Below are positions 27,176 to 37,232 of a DNA stretch of 64,000 nt, piece by piece. The stretch covers positions 682,001 to 746,000 of the forward strand of contig NZ_CP162495.1 of the NCBI RefSeq assembly GCF_040939125.1, written 5' to 3'. The DNA comes from Clostridium sp. BJN0013 (GTDB lineage: Bacteria > Bacillota > Clostridia > Clostridiales > Clostridiaceae). The notes below the pieces were generated by a model. It searched no databases. It was not told the DNA's origin and saw only the letters and a list, made by a program, of their open reading frames with translations. The position numbers and the translations under genes are program-made. Position 1 is the first letter of the stretch. Each line of letters begins with the position of its first letter.

Positions 27176-28504
27176 ATGAATTATGAAGACACATTGCAGT
27201 ATATAAACAATATTGCTAAATTTGGGGTGAATTTAGGTCTTGAAAGAACGGAAAAAATACTGGAACTTTTGGATAATCCACATAAAAAAATAAGAACTAT
27301 ACATGTGGCAGGAACCAATGGAAAGGGCTCTATTACAGTGATGATTAGCAAGATATTAATGGAGTCCGGATTTAAGGTAGGTATGTATACTTCTCCTTAT
27401 TTGGAGGAATTTGAAGAAAGAATTCAAATAAACGGGCAAAATATATCTCATGATGATTTAAGCAGAGTAGTTACCAAAGTATCAAAAGTTGTAGATAGAG
27501 TTTTAGAACTTGGCTATGATAATCCTACGGAATTTGAAATAATTACCTGTGCTATGTTTTATTATTTTTGGGAGAAAAAAGTGCAGATAGCAGTAATTGA
27601 AGTAGGATTGGGAGGAAGATTTGATTCCACCAATGTTATGCTTCCTTTTTCCAAAGAGTATCAAGGGGGAGTTATGGCAAGTGTAATTGCTTCCATAAGT
27701 TATGATCATATGAATATACTGGGAGATACTCTAGAAAAAATAGCTTATGAAAAAGCGGGAATAATCAAAAAAGGTATTCCCGTTATACTTTATCCTCAGC
27801 CAGAATCCGTTGAGAAAGTTATATCAAAGATATGTCAGGAAAAGGGTAGTGAACTTATAAGAGTTCCTTTAAATTGTTGTCATTTTATGGGCGAAAATAA
27901 AATTAATAATAAAAGCAGAGAATACATGCAGCACATTAAAGTATATACCAAGAAATCTAATTATGATATTAAGTTATCTCTTTTAGGTAAACATCAACTG
28001 TTAAATTGTGCTGTAGCTTTATTTACTTTAGAGCAATTATCTAGATATGGCATTTTGATGGATAAATCTGTAATATCAAGAGCATTAGGCAATGTAAGCT
28101 GGAAGGGAAGACTTGAAGTTATGGGTAAAAATCCATTGGTAGTAATAGATGGAGCCCACAACATACAGGGGATTTCAATGCTTAAGAAAAATCTATGCAG
28201 CTATTTTCAGTATAATCATATGATTTTAATACTTGGTATACTGGCAGATAAAGAAGTGGATACAATGGTAAAGACCATTGTGCCTATTGCAGAAAGAGTT
28301 ATAGCAGTTACTCCTAAAGATAAAAGAGGAGAGAAAGCCAATAAACTGAAAACTATAATAGAAAAGTATAATTCTAATTGTGAAGATTTTGATGATTATG
28401 AGGAAGCCTATAGAAAAGCACTTTCTTATTGCAGTAAAGAGGATTTAATTCTGGTGTGTGGTTCGTTGTATGTGGTGGGGGATATGAGAAAGATTATCAA
28501 ATAA
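27176..28504 (+). CDS. folC: Folylpolyglutamate / dihydrofolate synthase
   Basis: This Mur-ligase-type enzyme adds glutamate to (dihydro)folates using ATP. The 442 residues carry the P-loop GTNGKGSI (about 45-52), the folate-loop region YTSPYLEEFEERIQING and the C-terminal domain motif VIDGAHNIQGI. Length and order are normal. The gene directly follows valS, a pairing common in Firmicutes, so it is probably read from the same T-box-controlled transcript. The transcript ends at a strong terminator at 28540. Confidence 0.94.
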   Translation: MNYEDTLQYINNIAKFGVNLGLERTEKILELLDNPHKKIRTIHVAGTNGKGSITVMISKILMESGFKVGMYTSPYLEEFEERIQINGQNISHDDLSRVVTKVSKVVDRVLELGYDNPTEFEIITCAMFYYFWEKKVQIAVIEVGLGGRFDSTNVMLPFSKEYQGGVMASVIASISYDHMNILGDTLEKIAYEKAGIIKKGIPVILYPQPESVEKVISKICQEKGSELIRVPLNCCHFMGENKINNKSREYMQHIKVYTKKSNYDIKLSLLGKHQLLNCAVALFTLEQLSRYGILMDKSVISRALGNVSWKGRLEVMGKNPLVVIDGAHNIQGISMLKKNLCSYFQYNHMILILGILADKEVDTMVKTIVPIAERVIAVTPKDKRGEKANKLKTIIEKYNSNCEDFDDYEEAYRKALSYCSKEDLILVCGSLYVVGDMRKIIK

Positions 28505-28539
28505 TTTTCATTATATAATCATAGTAATTGTGTAAGTAA

Positions 28540-28577
28540 AAACATATTTTCATACTGGAAAATATGTTTTTTATTTT
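28540..28577 (+). terminator. Terminator of valS-folC
   Basis: Perfect 12-bp arms AAACATATTTTC and GAAAATATGTTT with a 6-base loop and a following T-run. Confidence 0.85.
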
Positions 28578-28650
28578 TATCTGAAAGTTGGAATTAGCTA
28601 ATGTGTCTACTTTCTTTAAGGTGGGGATGAATACTGCTGTGCCCCCGAGT
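28574..28650 (+). repeat. Dispersed structured repeat, copy B (5' part only)
   Basis: It matches the first half of the repeat (TTTTATCTGAAAGTTGGAAT, TAGCTAA, then TACTGCTGTGCC) and breaks off before the GGAGAAAAG half. It directly follows the folC terminator. Confidence 0.6.
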
Positions 28651-28667
28651 GATTTTTCCAATAATTA

Positions 28668-28916
28668 CTAATTTATCACAATAAATTCTTTAAGTGCAGT
28701 TGCCAGTTGATCAGGACAGGAAGTACCTTTTCCGTTGCAAGAAATACCCTGTAGTTTTGTTATGGCTTCATTTAAATCCATTCCCTCCACTAATCGGGAT
28801 ATTCCTTGAAGGTTACCATTACATCCTCCTATAAAATTTGCATTTTTAATTTTATTATTAGATATATCAAAATTTATTTGTCTTGAACATACTTCTTTTG
28901 TTATATAACTGTACAT
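28668..28916 (-). CDS. TSCPD-domain protein (TIGR03905-like)
   Basis: The 82-residue protein has four conserved cysteines in the family pattern: EVCSRQINF, FIGGCNGN, ISCNGKG and TSCPDQLA. It belongs to the short TSCPD proteins, related to a C-terminal piece of some ribonucleotide reductases. The Cys set suggests metal binding; the biological role is not known. It is monocistronic, between a repeat copy and a divergent beta-propeller gene. Confidence 0.8.
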   Translation of the reverse strand: MYSYITKEVCSRQINFDISNNKIKNANFIGGCNGNLQGISRLVEGMDLNEAITKLQGISCNGKGTSCPDQLATALKEFIVIN

Positions 28917-29053
28917 TTCATCACCCTATTCTTATAGAATTACTTTATAGAATAATTATATAAAATATAAATTACTTATACAAGAAAATAATTTGGTATT
29001 GCTATTACCCATTTTGATTCATACTCATATTATATTTGTAGGGGGTGATGGTA

Positions 29054-29941
29054 TTGGACTATCTTTATGTATGTAGCACTTCTTCTGATTTTGTATCGAA
29101 GGTTAACTTGGATGATTTTCATGAAGAAAAGAAAATATATTTAAAGTCTAATGATATGATTTATAGAGTTGGACCTCAAGGCATATGTATGGGAAATGAC
29201 AAGATTATAACTGCAAATAGATATAATAATGCCATAACTATAATAGATACAAAAAATGAAGTTCAAGAAGAAAGTTATTATATAGGAGAGTGCTGTAATG
29301 ATGCAGTAGTCTATGGTAATAATGTTTATATAATATGTGGAGATTTGAATAGTGTACTAATATTTGACTTAAAATTGAAGAGAGTAGTTGAACGTATACC
29401 CTGTGGAAATCTTCCCTATAGTATATGTTTAAACAAGGAAAGAAAACTATTATTAATAGCCAATATGAAAGATGACAGCATAACCTTGATAGATTGTGAA
29501 AATAGAGGATATGTGAAAAATATAAGAGTAGGCTGCTATCCCACTAAGGCCGTATTTACAGTGGATGGACAACATATTTTAATATGTGAGAGTAATATAG
29601 GTTCGGAATTTAAGGGCAGTATAGCTATTTTATCTTTGAAAAATTATAAAATTATAAATAGAATTATTGTGGGAAATTCTCCTATAGATATTTATTGTAA
29701 TAGCAGGTATGGCTTTGTATCTAATTTTGGCGATGGAACCATAAGTATTTTAGATATAAATAACTATAAAGAAAAAAAGAGAATAATTGTAGGAGGTATG
29801 CCGAGAAATATAGTAAAGTATAAAGATAACTTATATATAGGAGACAATTATAATAGTTTACTTATAAAATTAAATATAAGAGATGAAAGTAAAAAATATA
29901 TACCTATAGGAGGGGAACCTACAGGTATGATTATAAATTAG
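29054..29941 (+). CDS. YncE-like beta-propeller protein
   Basis: The 295-residue protein is built of about six to seven repeats with the pattern (V/I)G..P..(I/A)....(G/N) followed by D..S/TI.IID, typical of YVTN/surface-layer beta-propellers (for example CGNLPYSICLN, GCYPTKAVFT, GNSPIDIYCN, GGMPRNIVKY, GGEPTGMIIN). The start is taken as TTG 29054, because GGGGGTGATG serves as its ribosome site and contains the upstream GTG/ATG candidates. There is no signal peptide. The function is unknown. Confidence 0.78.
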   Translation: MDYLYVCSTSSDFVSKVNLDDFHEEKKIYLKSNDMIYRVGPQGICMGNDKIITANRYNNAITIIDTKNEVQEESYYIGECCNDAVVYGNNVYIICGDLNSVLIFDLKLKRVVERIPCGNLPYSICLNKERKLLLIANMKDDSITLIDCENRGYVKNIRVGCYPTKAVFTVDGQHILICESNIGSEFKGSIAILSLKNYKIINRIIVGNSPIDIYCNSRYGFVSNFGDGTISILDINNYKEKKRIIVGGMPRNIVKYKDNLYIGDNYNSLLIKLNIRDESKKYIPIGGEPTGMIIN

Positions 29942-29946
29942 AATTT

Positions 29947-30471
29947 TTAATTTTCCATAAGAGATTCCACAATTTTCTGATAAAGTTCTGAAAAATTTTT
30001 TTCCCATTTTTTGCACAATTTTTCTGCTTTTTTATCGGAATCTACATTTAGTTTTATTTCCATTAATATAGAATCATTCTCTGATATCTTTAAGTCTACA
30101 ATAAAATTATTTTTGTCTTTTAAAACGTGGGTATTTATTGCAAGGTGTTCTTTTATGTTTTTGCTCTGTTTCTCCAAATAATGGTTTATAATATCCAGTT
30201 TGTCTTTTGAAATTCTGTTTTTAAATAAACATAGTACTTTTAGCCCCTTTTTAGTAATTACTAGATTATGATTATTAGCTTTATCTATATAACTGATAAA
30301 ATTAGAAGATAAAAGTTCATTTAAATATTGTTTCATAGTGAAATAATTTATAAAATCATTCTCTAATATAATTTCAGTTATATCATTATCTGAAATAGGG
30401 AGTTTGATTTTTTTAAATATATAAAGTAATAATAATTTGTTTTCTGCTAGTTCCAAAGTATCTTCAAACAT
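29947..30471 (-). CDS. DUF4364-family winged-helix protein
   Basis: The 174-residue protein begins MFEDTLELAENKLLLLYIFK, the usual start of the DUF4364 family. It has a winged-helix-like N-terminal half (TMKQYLNELLSSNFISYID, then VITKKGLKVLCLF) and an alpha/beta C-terminal half. It is probably a regulator of unknown target. It is convergent with the propeller gene, five bases apart. Confidence 0.8.
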   Translation of the reverse strand: MFEDTLELAENKLLLLYIFKKIKLPISDNDITEIILENDFINYFTMKQYLNELLSSNFISYIDKANNHNLVITKKGLKVLCLFKNRISKDKLDIINHYLEKQSKNIKEHLAINTHVLKDKNNFIVDLKISENDSILMEIKLNVDSDKKAEKLCKKWEKNFSELYQKIVESLMEN

Positions 30472-30642
30472 TATAAAATCCTCTCCATATAAATTCGAAA
30501 TACTATAATTATATATATTATAACATAAAGTATTTCAACATAATTAACATGTTAAACAATAAATTTTTATATTCCTGTAATATTTATTAATATAGAATAC
30601 TATATAAAGTTATGAAAATAAATATATATAGGAGGAAGAAAA

Positions 30643-31395
30643 TTGAAAGCAAGACTTATAAAAAAGATATTTATGTCAACTTTATTGCTGTTTATAGCTA
30701 TTTTAATATCTGTATTTACAAATTATAGATATAGGGGAACTTTTATAAATACAAACAAAAAGATTCCTATTTACTGTGTTGATACAAAAGAAAAAAAGGT
30801 TGCTATAACTTTTGATGTGAGTTTAGGAGATGAGTATATTGAAGATATATTAAATATACTAGATAAATATAATATTAAAGCTACATTTTTTGTAGTAGGG
30901 GATTGGATAGATAGAAATCCTGATAAATTGAAGCAGATACATGAAAGAGGACATGAAATAGGTAATCATTCCGACAGACACCCTAATATGACTAAAATAT
31001 CAGAGGAAAAAATTATAGAAGATATAAATATAAATGAAGCTAAAATAAGAAATATCATAGCTTCTGGAACAAAATTATTTAGATGTCCTGAGGGGGCGTA
31101 TAATGACAGTGTTATAAATACAGTAGAAAAGTCAGGATATTATTGTATTCAATGGGATGTAGACAGTATAGACTGGAGGGAACAAGGGGCAGATATTGAA
31201 TATAACAGAGTAATAAAGAACATAAAACCAGGCTCCATAATATTATTTCATAATACAGCTAAGTACACCCCGGAAAATTTACCTAGGATAATAAAAAAAT
31301 TGAGTGAAGAGGGATATAAGTTTGTTAAAGTGGGAGATTTAATTTATAAAGATAATTATAGATTAGATAATGAAGGAAAACAAATAAGTAATTAA
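30643..31395 (+). CDS. Polysaccharide deacetylase, PdaB-like
   Basis: The 250-residue protein has one N-terminal membrane helix (FMSTLLLFIAILISVF), placing the catalytic domain outside the membrane. The NodB homology domain has motif 1 as TFDVSLGDE (one of the usual paired Asp replaced, as in sporulation-type PdaB proteins), motif 2 HSDRHPNM and a later RCPEGAYND. It probably removes acetyl groups from peptidoglycan, perhaps in spore cortex formation. The start is TTG 30643 after GGAGGAAG. Confidence 0.85.
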   Translation: MKARLIKKIFMSTLLLFIAILISVFTNYRYRGTFINTNKKIPIYCVDTKEKKVAITFDVSLGDEYIEDILNILDKYNIKATFFVVGDWIDRNPDKLKQIHERGHEIGNHSDRHPNMTKISEEKIIEDININEAKIRNIIASGTKLFRCPEGAYNDSVINTVEKSGYYCIQWDVDSIDWREQGADIEYNRVIKNIKPGSIILFHNTAKYTPENLPRIIKKLSEEGYKFVKVGDLIYKDNYRLDNEGKQISN

Positions 31396-31600
31396 TTTGA
31401 TTTATATTATAACTATTATTGAAAAATAGAATAAATATGTATTATAATGGCAATGAGGAAAATCAACAAATATAGAACATTAAGTAAAATAAATTTCTAA
31501 TCTTTTGCTCCACATGTATTTTGCATACCTTAGTATAAAAAAGTATATCCTGTTTAAAATAATTTTAAACCAGTATATATTTTGACAGGGGGCAATAAAT

Positions 31601-32089
31601 ATGAAATCTGTAAAAATTATAGGAAGTAGCTACAAATTCACAACTTACTTAATGAATCTATTTGATAAAATCAATGTAAGCTATAATATTTTTATAAATG
31701 ATAATGATAACAAAAAGGTGGAATATATAATCTTAAATTCTATAAATGAAGAATTTAAGATTTTAAATAGCGGATATTGTTTTGTAAATATGGATTTAAT
31801 AAATAGAGAAAAAAGTAATGTGGATATATGTGGATATATTATAACTTATGGATTGGGAAGTAAAAATACAGTTACTATATCTAGTTTGGATTATAATAGT
31901 GGTTTTGTATATTGTCTTCAAAGAGATATTATGTGCAGAGGAAAAGTTGTAGAGGCACAGGAAATTCCAGTAAATGTTATTCTAAAAGACATAGAAGAAC
32001 TTTATGCTTCTATGATAGCTATAACCATAGGCTTGATGGAAGGATCTTACAATAATGCTTTATTTAAAAATAAAATACTTAATGTTTAA
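31601..32089 (+). CDS. Conserved-looking hypothetical protein (162 aa)
   Basis: This soluble alpha/beta protein begins MKSVKIIGSSYKFTTYLMNL and has a late segment AQEIPVNVILKDIEELYAS. There is a good ribosome site (CAGGGGG) and no signal peptide or membrane helix. The strand-rich centre (YIITYGLGSKNTVTISSLD) suggests a small Rossmann-like or ligase-like fold, but I do not recognise the family. Confidence 0.6.
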   Translation: MKSVKIIGSSYKFTTYLMNLFDKINVSYNIFINDNDNKKVEYIILNSINEEFKILNSGYCFVNMDLINREKSNVDICGYIITYGLGSKNTVTISSLDYNSGFVYCLQRDIMCRGKVVEAQEIPVNVILKDIEELYASMIAITIGLMEGSYNNALFKNKILNV

Positions 32090-32183
32090 ATTTAAATATT
32101 TTAAGTATTTAAAGTATATTTTTGTTTTTTAATGAATACTTATATGGTAATGATATATTTAAAACTAAGGGAAAGAGGGGTTT

Positions 32184-32930
32184 ATGATGGACAATTTAAT
32201 GTTAAATAATAAAATTTATCTTGAAGGTAAGGTGATTTCGGAACTACAATTTAGCCATGAAATGTATGGAGAAGGTTTTTATACTTTTAATATTGAAGTT
32301 CCAAGGTTAAGTGAAAGTAAAGATATATTATTTATTACTATTTCAGAAAGGCTTATAGAAGGAATGGATATAAAGGTAGGAACGGAAATTATAGTAGAGG
32401 GACAATTGAGATCCTACAATAAATTTGTAGATGGAGGAAATAGATTAATATTAACTGTATTTGCTAGGAATATAGAGCTGTGCATTGAAAAAAGTAAAAA
32501 CCCAAATCAAATTTTTCTTGATGGATTCATATGTAAAGAACCGGTTTATAGGACAACTCCTTTTGGTAGGGAAATTTCAGATATGTTGTTAGCTGTAAAT
32601 AGAGCCTATAATAAATCTGATTACATACCTACTATTGCTTGGGGAAGAAATTCTAGATTCTGCAAATCATTAAAAGTTAGCGACAATATAAGAATATGGG
32701 GAAGATTACAGAGTAGGGAGTATCAGAAAAAAATATCCGATACGGAAACAATAAAAAAAGTAGCCTACGAAGTTTCTATATCGAAGATGGAAAAGGTAAA
32801 CAAAGATAAAGATCATGAAACTGTGGAAGAAAAAGAAAACTTTTCCCATGAAGATGAGGAAAATTGTGAAAAAAATGGGGAAGGGGAAGAAAATTTAAAT
32901 GAAAATGTAGAAGATAAACGTATATGTTAA
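32184..32930 (+). CDS. SSB-like protein with two OB folds
   Basis: The 248-residue protein has two successive single-strand-binding-type OB folds: residues about 8-105 (YLEGKVISELQFS ... TVFARNIEL) and about 112-205 (IFLDGFICKEPVYRTTPFGR ... IAWGRNSRF). A very acidic Glu/Asn tail (EEKENFSHEDEENCEKNGEG) follows, as in SSB proteins that recruit partners through their tails. The canonical SSB C-terminal DDDIPF is absent. It probably binds ssDNA in a specialised role, besides a main ssb gene elsewhere. Confidence 0.75.
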   Translation: MMDNLMLNNKIYLEGKVISELQFSHEMYGEGFYTFNIEVPRLSESKDILFITISERLIEGMDIKVGTEIIVEGQLRSYNKFVDGGNRLILTVFARNIELCIEKSKNPNQIFLDGFICKEPVYRTTPFGREISDMLLAVNRAYNKSDYIPTIAWGRNSRFCKSLKVSDNIRIWGRLQSREYQKKISDTETIKKVAYEVSISKMEKVNKDKDHETVEEKENFSHEDEENCEKNGEGEENLNENVEDKRIC

Positions 32931-32946
32931 AATTTGTGTTTATTTT

Positions 32947-32975
32947 CAGGGATGAAAGATTCATCCCTGTTTAAA
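32947..32975. terminator. Bidirectional terminator between convergent genes
   Basis: Arms CAGGGATGAA / TTCATCCCTG with a 3-base loop, with T-rich (plus) and A-rich flanks, between the SSB-like gene and dapH. Confidence 0.75.
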
Positions 32976-32978
32976 TAT

Positions 32979-33695
32979 TTATTTTCTTAAATCTGCTAAA
33001 ATTTTAGTCTTACCTTTTGTCATATCATCCACAGATTTTAGTATTCTTGCGGGAGTACCTCCGGCTACAACTCCGTCTGGTACATCTTCTATTACTATTG
33101 AGCCTGCCGCAATTACAGAGCCTTTTCCAACCTTAACTCCCTCTAGAATAACGGAATTAGCACCTATAAGTACATCATCACCTATTTCGCAAGGTGATTT
33201 ACTAGGTGGTTCTAGAACTCCTGCCACTACGGCACCGGCACCTAGATGAACATTTTTGCCCAATTTTCCTCTGGCACCCACAACGGCATTCATATCTATC
33301 ATGGTACCTTCCCCTATTTCTGCACCTATGTTTATTACCGCTCCCATCATAATAACTGCATTTTTACCTATTTTTACTTTATCCCGTATTATAGCACCAG
33401 GTTCTATTCTGGCATCTATGTTTATTAAATCTATAAGTGGGATAGCAGAATTTCTTCTATCTTGTTCTATTCTAAATTGTTCAATTTTATTTCTGTTTTC
33501 ATCCACAAATTTACATATATCTGTACTCTCTCCAAAAAGAACATAAAAATTATTGCTGCCATAACATTCTATGTTTTTCAGATTACAGCTTGATATATTG
33601 CCTTGAAGGTAAACTTTAAGGGGAGTAGATTTTTTAGCTTCTTTTATGTATTTAGCTATCTGATAAGGGTCTGTAAGATCATATTTTGTTTCCAT
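32979..33695 (-). CDS. dapH: Tetrahydrodipicolinate N-acetyltransferase
   Basis: It acetylates tetrahydrodipicolinate with acetyl-CoA, committing it to the acetyl branch of diaminopimelate and lysine synthesis. The 238 residues have a helical N-terminal domain (about 1-90), then a left-handed beta-helix of hexapeptide repeats ([32 protein letters not shown]) ending in [10 protein letters not shown]. Length is normal. asd, dapA, dapB and a PatA-like aminotransferase lie 3-6 kb away, so most of the pathway is in this window, though not in one operon. Confidence 0.93.
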   Translation of the reverse strand: METKYDLTDPYQIAKYIKEAKKSTPLKVYLQGNISSCNLKNIECYGSNNFYVLFGESTDICKFVDENRNKIEQFRIEQDRRNSAIPLIDLINIDARIEPGAIIRDKVKIGKNAVIMMGAVINIGAEIGEGTMIDMNAVVGARGKLGKNVHLGAGAVVAGVLEPPSKSPCEIGDDVLIGANSVILEGVKVGKGSVIAAGSIVIEDVPDGVVAGGTPARILKSVDDMTKGKTKILADLRK

Positions 33696-33815
33696 AAATT
33701 AAATCATCCTTTCATTTTTAATCTATAATCAATTTTCATGGGGATTGTTGTATTTTCAGTTTTTTAAACAAATTATAACATATAAATATTTTTTTATCCA
33801 TACAAATATAAGGGA

Positions 33816-34703
33816 TTAGATTTTTTTTAAGCTTTGCAGAAGCTTTCCTATCTCCTGGTGTGTGAATTTGTAGGATTTATTGCAAAAATTGCACTTCAAC
33901 TCTTCAGATTTTTTATCCAGGTAAATTTGTTCTAAATCTTTTATACCTATACTTATAAGTGCTTTTTCTACTCTTTCTCTGGAACAGTCACATTTATAGA
34001 TGGGGTACAGTGTGTCTAGTATTTTTAAATCCATATCTTGAAATATAGTGTTTAATATTTCAATTATAGTCAGTCCATCTCCTATCATGTGGGATATGGA
34101 AGGCATATCTTGTAATCTATAAGTTATCAAATCCGATAAAAGATTGTCTGCCTCAGGCATCATTTGAATTATAAAACCCCCAGAACCCTTTATAGTTAAA
34201 TCTGTATCCACTAAAACACCAAGGGCTACTGCAGAAGGAGTTTGTTCTGAAACTGTAAAATAGTAGGCCAGATCATCCCCTATTTCTCCAGTTTGTATGG
34301 GAACTTGACTGGAGTAAGGTTCTTTCAATCCCATATCTCGTATTACAGTCAGATTGCCATTTATGCCTATAATTCCTCCTACATCAAGTTTACCTTTATT
34401 ATTTGCAGGTAAGTCTGCAGAAGGATTTCCAATATATCCTTTTACGTGGGCATCAGCATAGGAAGTTACAATTATACCTTTGGCTATGCCATCTCCTGAT
34501 ATTTTAACGGTCAGACTATCTTTAGATGATTTTAGCATTGCTCCCATAAGGCTGCCTGCAGTAAGCATTCTTCCAAAAGCAGCAGCAGCGGTAGGAGCAC
34601 AGTTGTGAATTTTAACAGCTTCATTTACCAAGTTGATAGTTGAGGCCGCTATTATTCTAATATTATCATCTTTAGCTGTAGCTCGTACTAATTTATCTTG
34701 CAT
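33816..34703 (-). CDS. hslO: Hsp33 redox-regulated chaperone
   Basis: This cytosolic holdase is activated when oxidative stress releases its zinc. The 295-residue protein has the N-terminal Hsp33 fold ([15 protein letters not shown], then [20 protein letters not shown]) and, at the C-terminus, the four zinc cysteines as CDCSRE and CNFCNK. The start is set at the second ATG (34703), because the first (34715) directly abuts the AAGGAG ribosome site. It is followed by unrelated dapH. Confidence 0.94.
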   Translation of the reverse strand: MQDKLVRATAKDDNIRIIAASTINLVNEAVKIHNCAPTAAAAFGRMLTAGSLMGAMLKSSKDSLTVKISGDGIAKGIIVTSYADAHVKGYIGNPSADLPANNKGKLDVGGIIGINGNLTVIRDMGLKEPYSSQVPIQTGEIGDDLAYYFTVSEQTPSAVALGVLVDTDLTIKGSGGFIIQMMPEADNLLSDLITYRLQDMPSISHMIGDGLTIIEILNTIFQDMDLKILDTLYPIYKCDCSRERVEKALISIGIKDLEQIYLDKKSEELKCNFCNKSYKFTHQEIGKLLQSLKKI

Positions 34704-34737
34704 TTTATGTTTCATCTCCTTATAAGTAAAAGTATAA

Positions 34738-35481
34738 TTATATACCTTTTTTTACCACATAGACTATTCTTAGAGAAGTAGGTGTAACAAGTTTATCCTG
34801 ATAATTATCTAGTTTGGTTATAATATGTAAATTACAATCTGTGAGAGTTTTTTCAATGTAATCACAAGTATAAGCCCTTTCTCTATGATGTTCATCAAAT
34901 CGTTTATATAGATCTTCATGCTTTATAAAAAAAGTAAGATACATGTCTACAATTTCATTCTCTAAAAAATTTTCCCATATGTAAGTTATTTGTTCACTAT
35001 CATAAGTATAAGTATTATCTCCCAGTATATTAGTGATTTTATAATGAGAATTTATATCAAATATGAATATCCCATTGGAAGTTAAATGATTAAATACACT
35101 TTTAAAGTAATCTTTTAGAGCTGATTCATCCAGTATATAATTTGTGGAATCAAGACAGCAGGTTATAAGATCAAATTTTCTATTTAAGTTAAGTTGACTT
35201 ATATTCTGGCGTATTAGATTTACTTTTAATCCTTTGCTTCTTAATTTTTTATCTGCTTCTGTTAGCATTTCATTTGATAAATCTACACCCCAGACAATTT
35301 GGAAATAGGGGGCCAATTTTTCTGTTAAATTACCTGTTCCACAAGCTAAATCAAGGTAGCTTTTTTTGTGGACATTTAATCCTTCACATAAATTTATAAT
35401 TTTTTTATGCCATATATTATAATCTATATCAGTGTTTATCAAAGTATCATATATATGGGCAAATTTTTCATAACATTTCAT
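34738..35481 (-). CDS. Class I SAM-dependent methyltransferase
   Basis: The 247-residue protein has motif [16 protein letters not shown] (about residues 42-56), the acidic residue of motif II in [11 protein letters not shown], and [14 protein letters not shown] as motif post-II. It belongs to the small-molecule methyltransferases of the Methyltransf_25 type; the substrate is unknown. It lies just upstream of hslO on the same strand, 35 bases apart, and may be cotranscribed. Confidence 0.87.
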   Translation of the reverse strand: MKCYEKFAHIYDTLINTDIDYNIWHKKIINLCEGLNVHKKSYLDLACGTGNLTEKLAPYFQIVWGVDLSNEMLTEADKKLRSKGLKVNLIRQNISQLNLNRKFDLITCCLDSTNYILDESALKDYFKSVFNHLTSNGIFIFDINSHYKITNILGDNTYTYDSEQITYIWENFLENEIVDMYLTFFIKHEDLYKRFDEHHRERAYTCDYIEKTLTDCNLHIITKLDNYQDKLVTPTSLRIVYVVKKGI

Positions 35482-35620
35482 TTATGTTTTATGAAAAACC
35501 TATAAATAAGGTTTTTATTCCTTTCTTCAATTTATCTTTATATTATAAAATTTAAATAAATTATTTTTTACATATGAGTATTATTATAGTACATATTTTA
35601 ATATAAGGTAATATTTTTTA

Positions 35621-35890
35621 CTACAAATCTTTAAAGTTATCTTTATTATTCAATAGAATCTCATTTTTGGGGATGTTAAGCTCTTTTTTCTTCTTCGTCA
35701 TTATGCCGCCAATTCTTCCTGTTTCTTCAGCAGTCAACCCACTCCATCCATAGGTATCGATTTTTTCTTTTAATCCTAATTCCTCTGCTATTTCATATTT
35801 TAATTGTTCTCTTAATTTTTCTATTTCACTAAGTTCTTTGTGTGATTTTAGTTTAGCCTTTATAATTTTTTTAAGCGGTGTTTTTGCCAT
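35621..35890 (-). CDS. Small acid-soluble spore protein, alpha/beta-type family
   Basis: The 89-residue protein has the SASP hallmarks in LREQLKYEIAEELGL (the germination-protease site region, E-I-A) and YGWSGLTAEETGRIGG, followed by a Lys-rich stretch (MTKKKKEL). Such proteins coat and protect spore DNA and are degraded at germination. The ATG at 35890, with GGGAGG at the right distance, is preferred over a frame opening at 35959. It is longer at both ends than minimal SASPs, so it may be a divergent family member. It should be expressed in the forespore under sigma-G. Confidence 0.82.
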   Translation of the reverse strand: MAKTPLKKIIKAKLKSHKELSEIEKLREQLKYEIAEELGLKEKIDTYGWSGLTAEETGRIGGIMTKKKKELNIPKNEILLNNKDNFKDL

Positions 35891-36192
35891 TATTACCATC
35901 CTCCCACTTTTACTATAAATTATTTTTACCTCAAAAGCGAGATTTATACATAAGACCATAAGAGCCTTATGAAAGATTTTAGATTATTTTCTTTCAATAG
36001 ATAAACACATATGAATATTATGTGACATATATTATAGAAGTTATATTGAATATGTGTTATTTTTTATTCTAAATAATATTTATTTTTATTAACATATTTC
36101 AAGAGTTTAGTGTAAAATGTTATATAGATATAAATATTTTAAATTTATTTTAATGGTAATAATATCATATAAAGTTTTTAGGAGGAATTAAC

Positions 36193-37188
36193 ATGAGTTG
36201 CAATTTAGCGGTAGTTGGATGTACTGGAATGGTAGGAAGGAAATTCCTTGAGGTGCTGGAGGAAAGAAATTTTCCTGTGAAAAATTTATATTTATATGCA
36301 TCAGCTAAATCTGATGGGAAGGTATTAAAGTTTAGTGGCAAAGATTATGTGGTAGAAGAATTGAAAGAAGATAATATTAAAAATAAGAAAATAGATATTG
36401 CTCTTTTCTCTGCAGGTGGAAGTACAAGTCTTGAATTTGCCCCTGTATTCTCAAAGTATGGAGCAGTAGTTGTAGATAATAGTAGTGCATGGAGAATGGA
36501 TAAAGATATACCTTTAGTAGTTCCAGAGGTAAATCCAGAGGATATAAAATGGAATAAGGGAATAATTGCAAATCCTAATTGTTCAACAATACAGGCTTTA
36601 GTGCCAATTAAACCCCTTTACGACAAATATGGTATAAAAAGAATTATATATTCTACATATCAGGCTGTATCTGGTGCCGGAGTGGGAGGATATAATGATT
36701 TGATGGAAGGATATAAAGGAAATCCACCTAAAAAATTTCCTTTCCCAATAGCAGGTAATGTAATTCCGCACATAGATACTTTTTTAGAGAATGGGTATAC
36801 AAAAGAAGAGATGAAAATGATAAATGAAACTAGAAAAATATTGCATGACGATACTCTAAAGATTACTGCTACTACAGTCAGGGTTCCAGTAGTGTACGGA
36901 CATAGTGAGAGTATAAATATAGAACTTAAAAAAGATTTTGAATTAGAAGATATATTTAATTTATATAGAGATTGCAAAGGAATTGTGCTGAAGGATGATG
37001 TGCAAAATGGACAATATCCAATGCCTATAGATGCGGCTGGTAAAAATGAGGTATACGTAGGAAGAATAAGAAGAGATTTTAGCTTGGATTCTGGGTTAAA
37101 TTTATGGGTTGTAGCAGACAATATAAGAAAGGGCGCTGCTACCAATGCAGTTCAAATAGCAGAATGTTTAATTAAAGATAAGAAATAA
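36193..37188 (+). CDS. asd: Aspartate-semialdehyde dehydrogenase
   Basis: It reduces aspartyl phosphate to aspartate semialdehyde with NADPH, at the branch point to lysine, threonine and methionine. The 331 residues carry the nucleotide motif GCTGMVGRKF (about 9-18), the active Cys in NPNCSTIQ (about 131) and the His of RVPVVYGHSE. AGGAGG precedes the ATG. It heads the asd-dapA-dapB series; dapA follows after 44 bases. No lysine riboswitch was recognised in the 300 bases upstream. Confidence 0.95.
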   Translation: MSCNLAVVGCTGMVGRKFLEVLEERNFPVKNLYLYASAKSDGKVLKFSGKDYVVEELKEDNIKNKKIDIALFSAGGSTSLEFAPVFSKYGAVVVDNSSAWRMDKDIPLVVPEVNPEDIKWNKGIIANPNCSTIQALVPIKPLYDKYGIKRIIYSTYQAVSGAGVGGYNDLMEGYKGNPPKKFPFPIAGNVIPHIDTFLENGYTKEEMKMINETRKILHDDTLKITATTVRVPVVYGHSESINIELKKDFELEDIFNLYRDCKGIVLKDDVQNGQYPMPIDAAGKNEVYVGRIRRDFSLDSGLNLWVVADNIRKGAATNAVQIAECLIKDKK

Positions 37189-37232
37189 ATATTTTTATAA
37201 ATATTTTAAAATAAAGAAAATGAGGTGTTTTT

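Noticed and set aside
36000-36192. Lysine riboswitch ahead of asd
   Set aside because: The upstream region contains only an AT-rich hairpin (AACACATAT / ATATGTGTT with T's near 36007-36068); conserved L-box elements were not seen.
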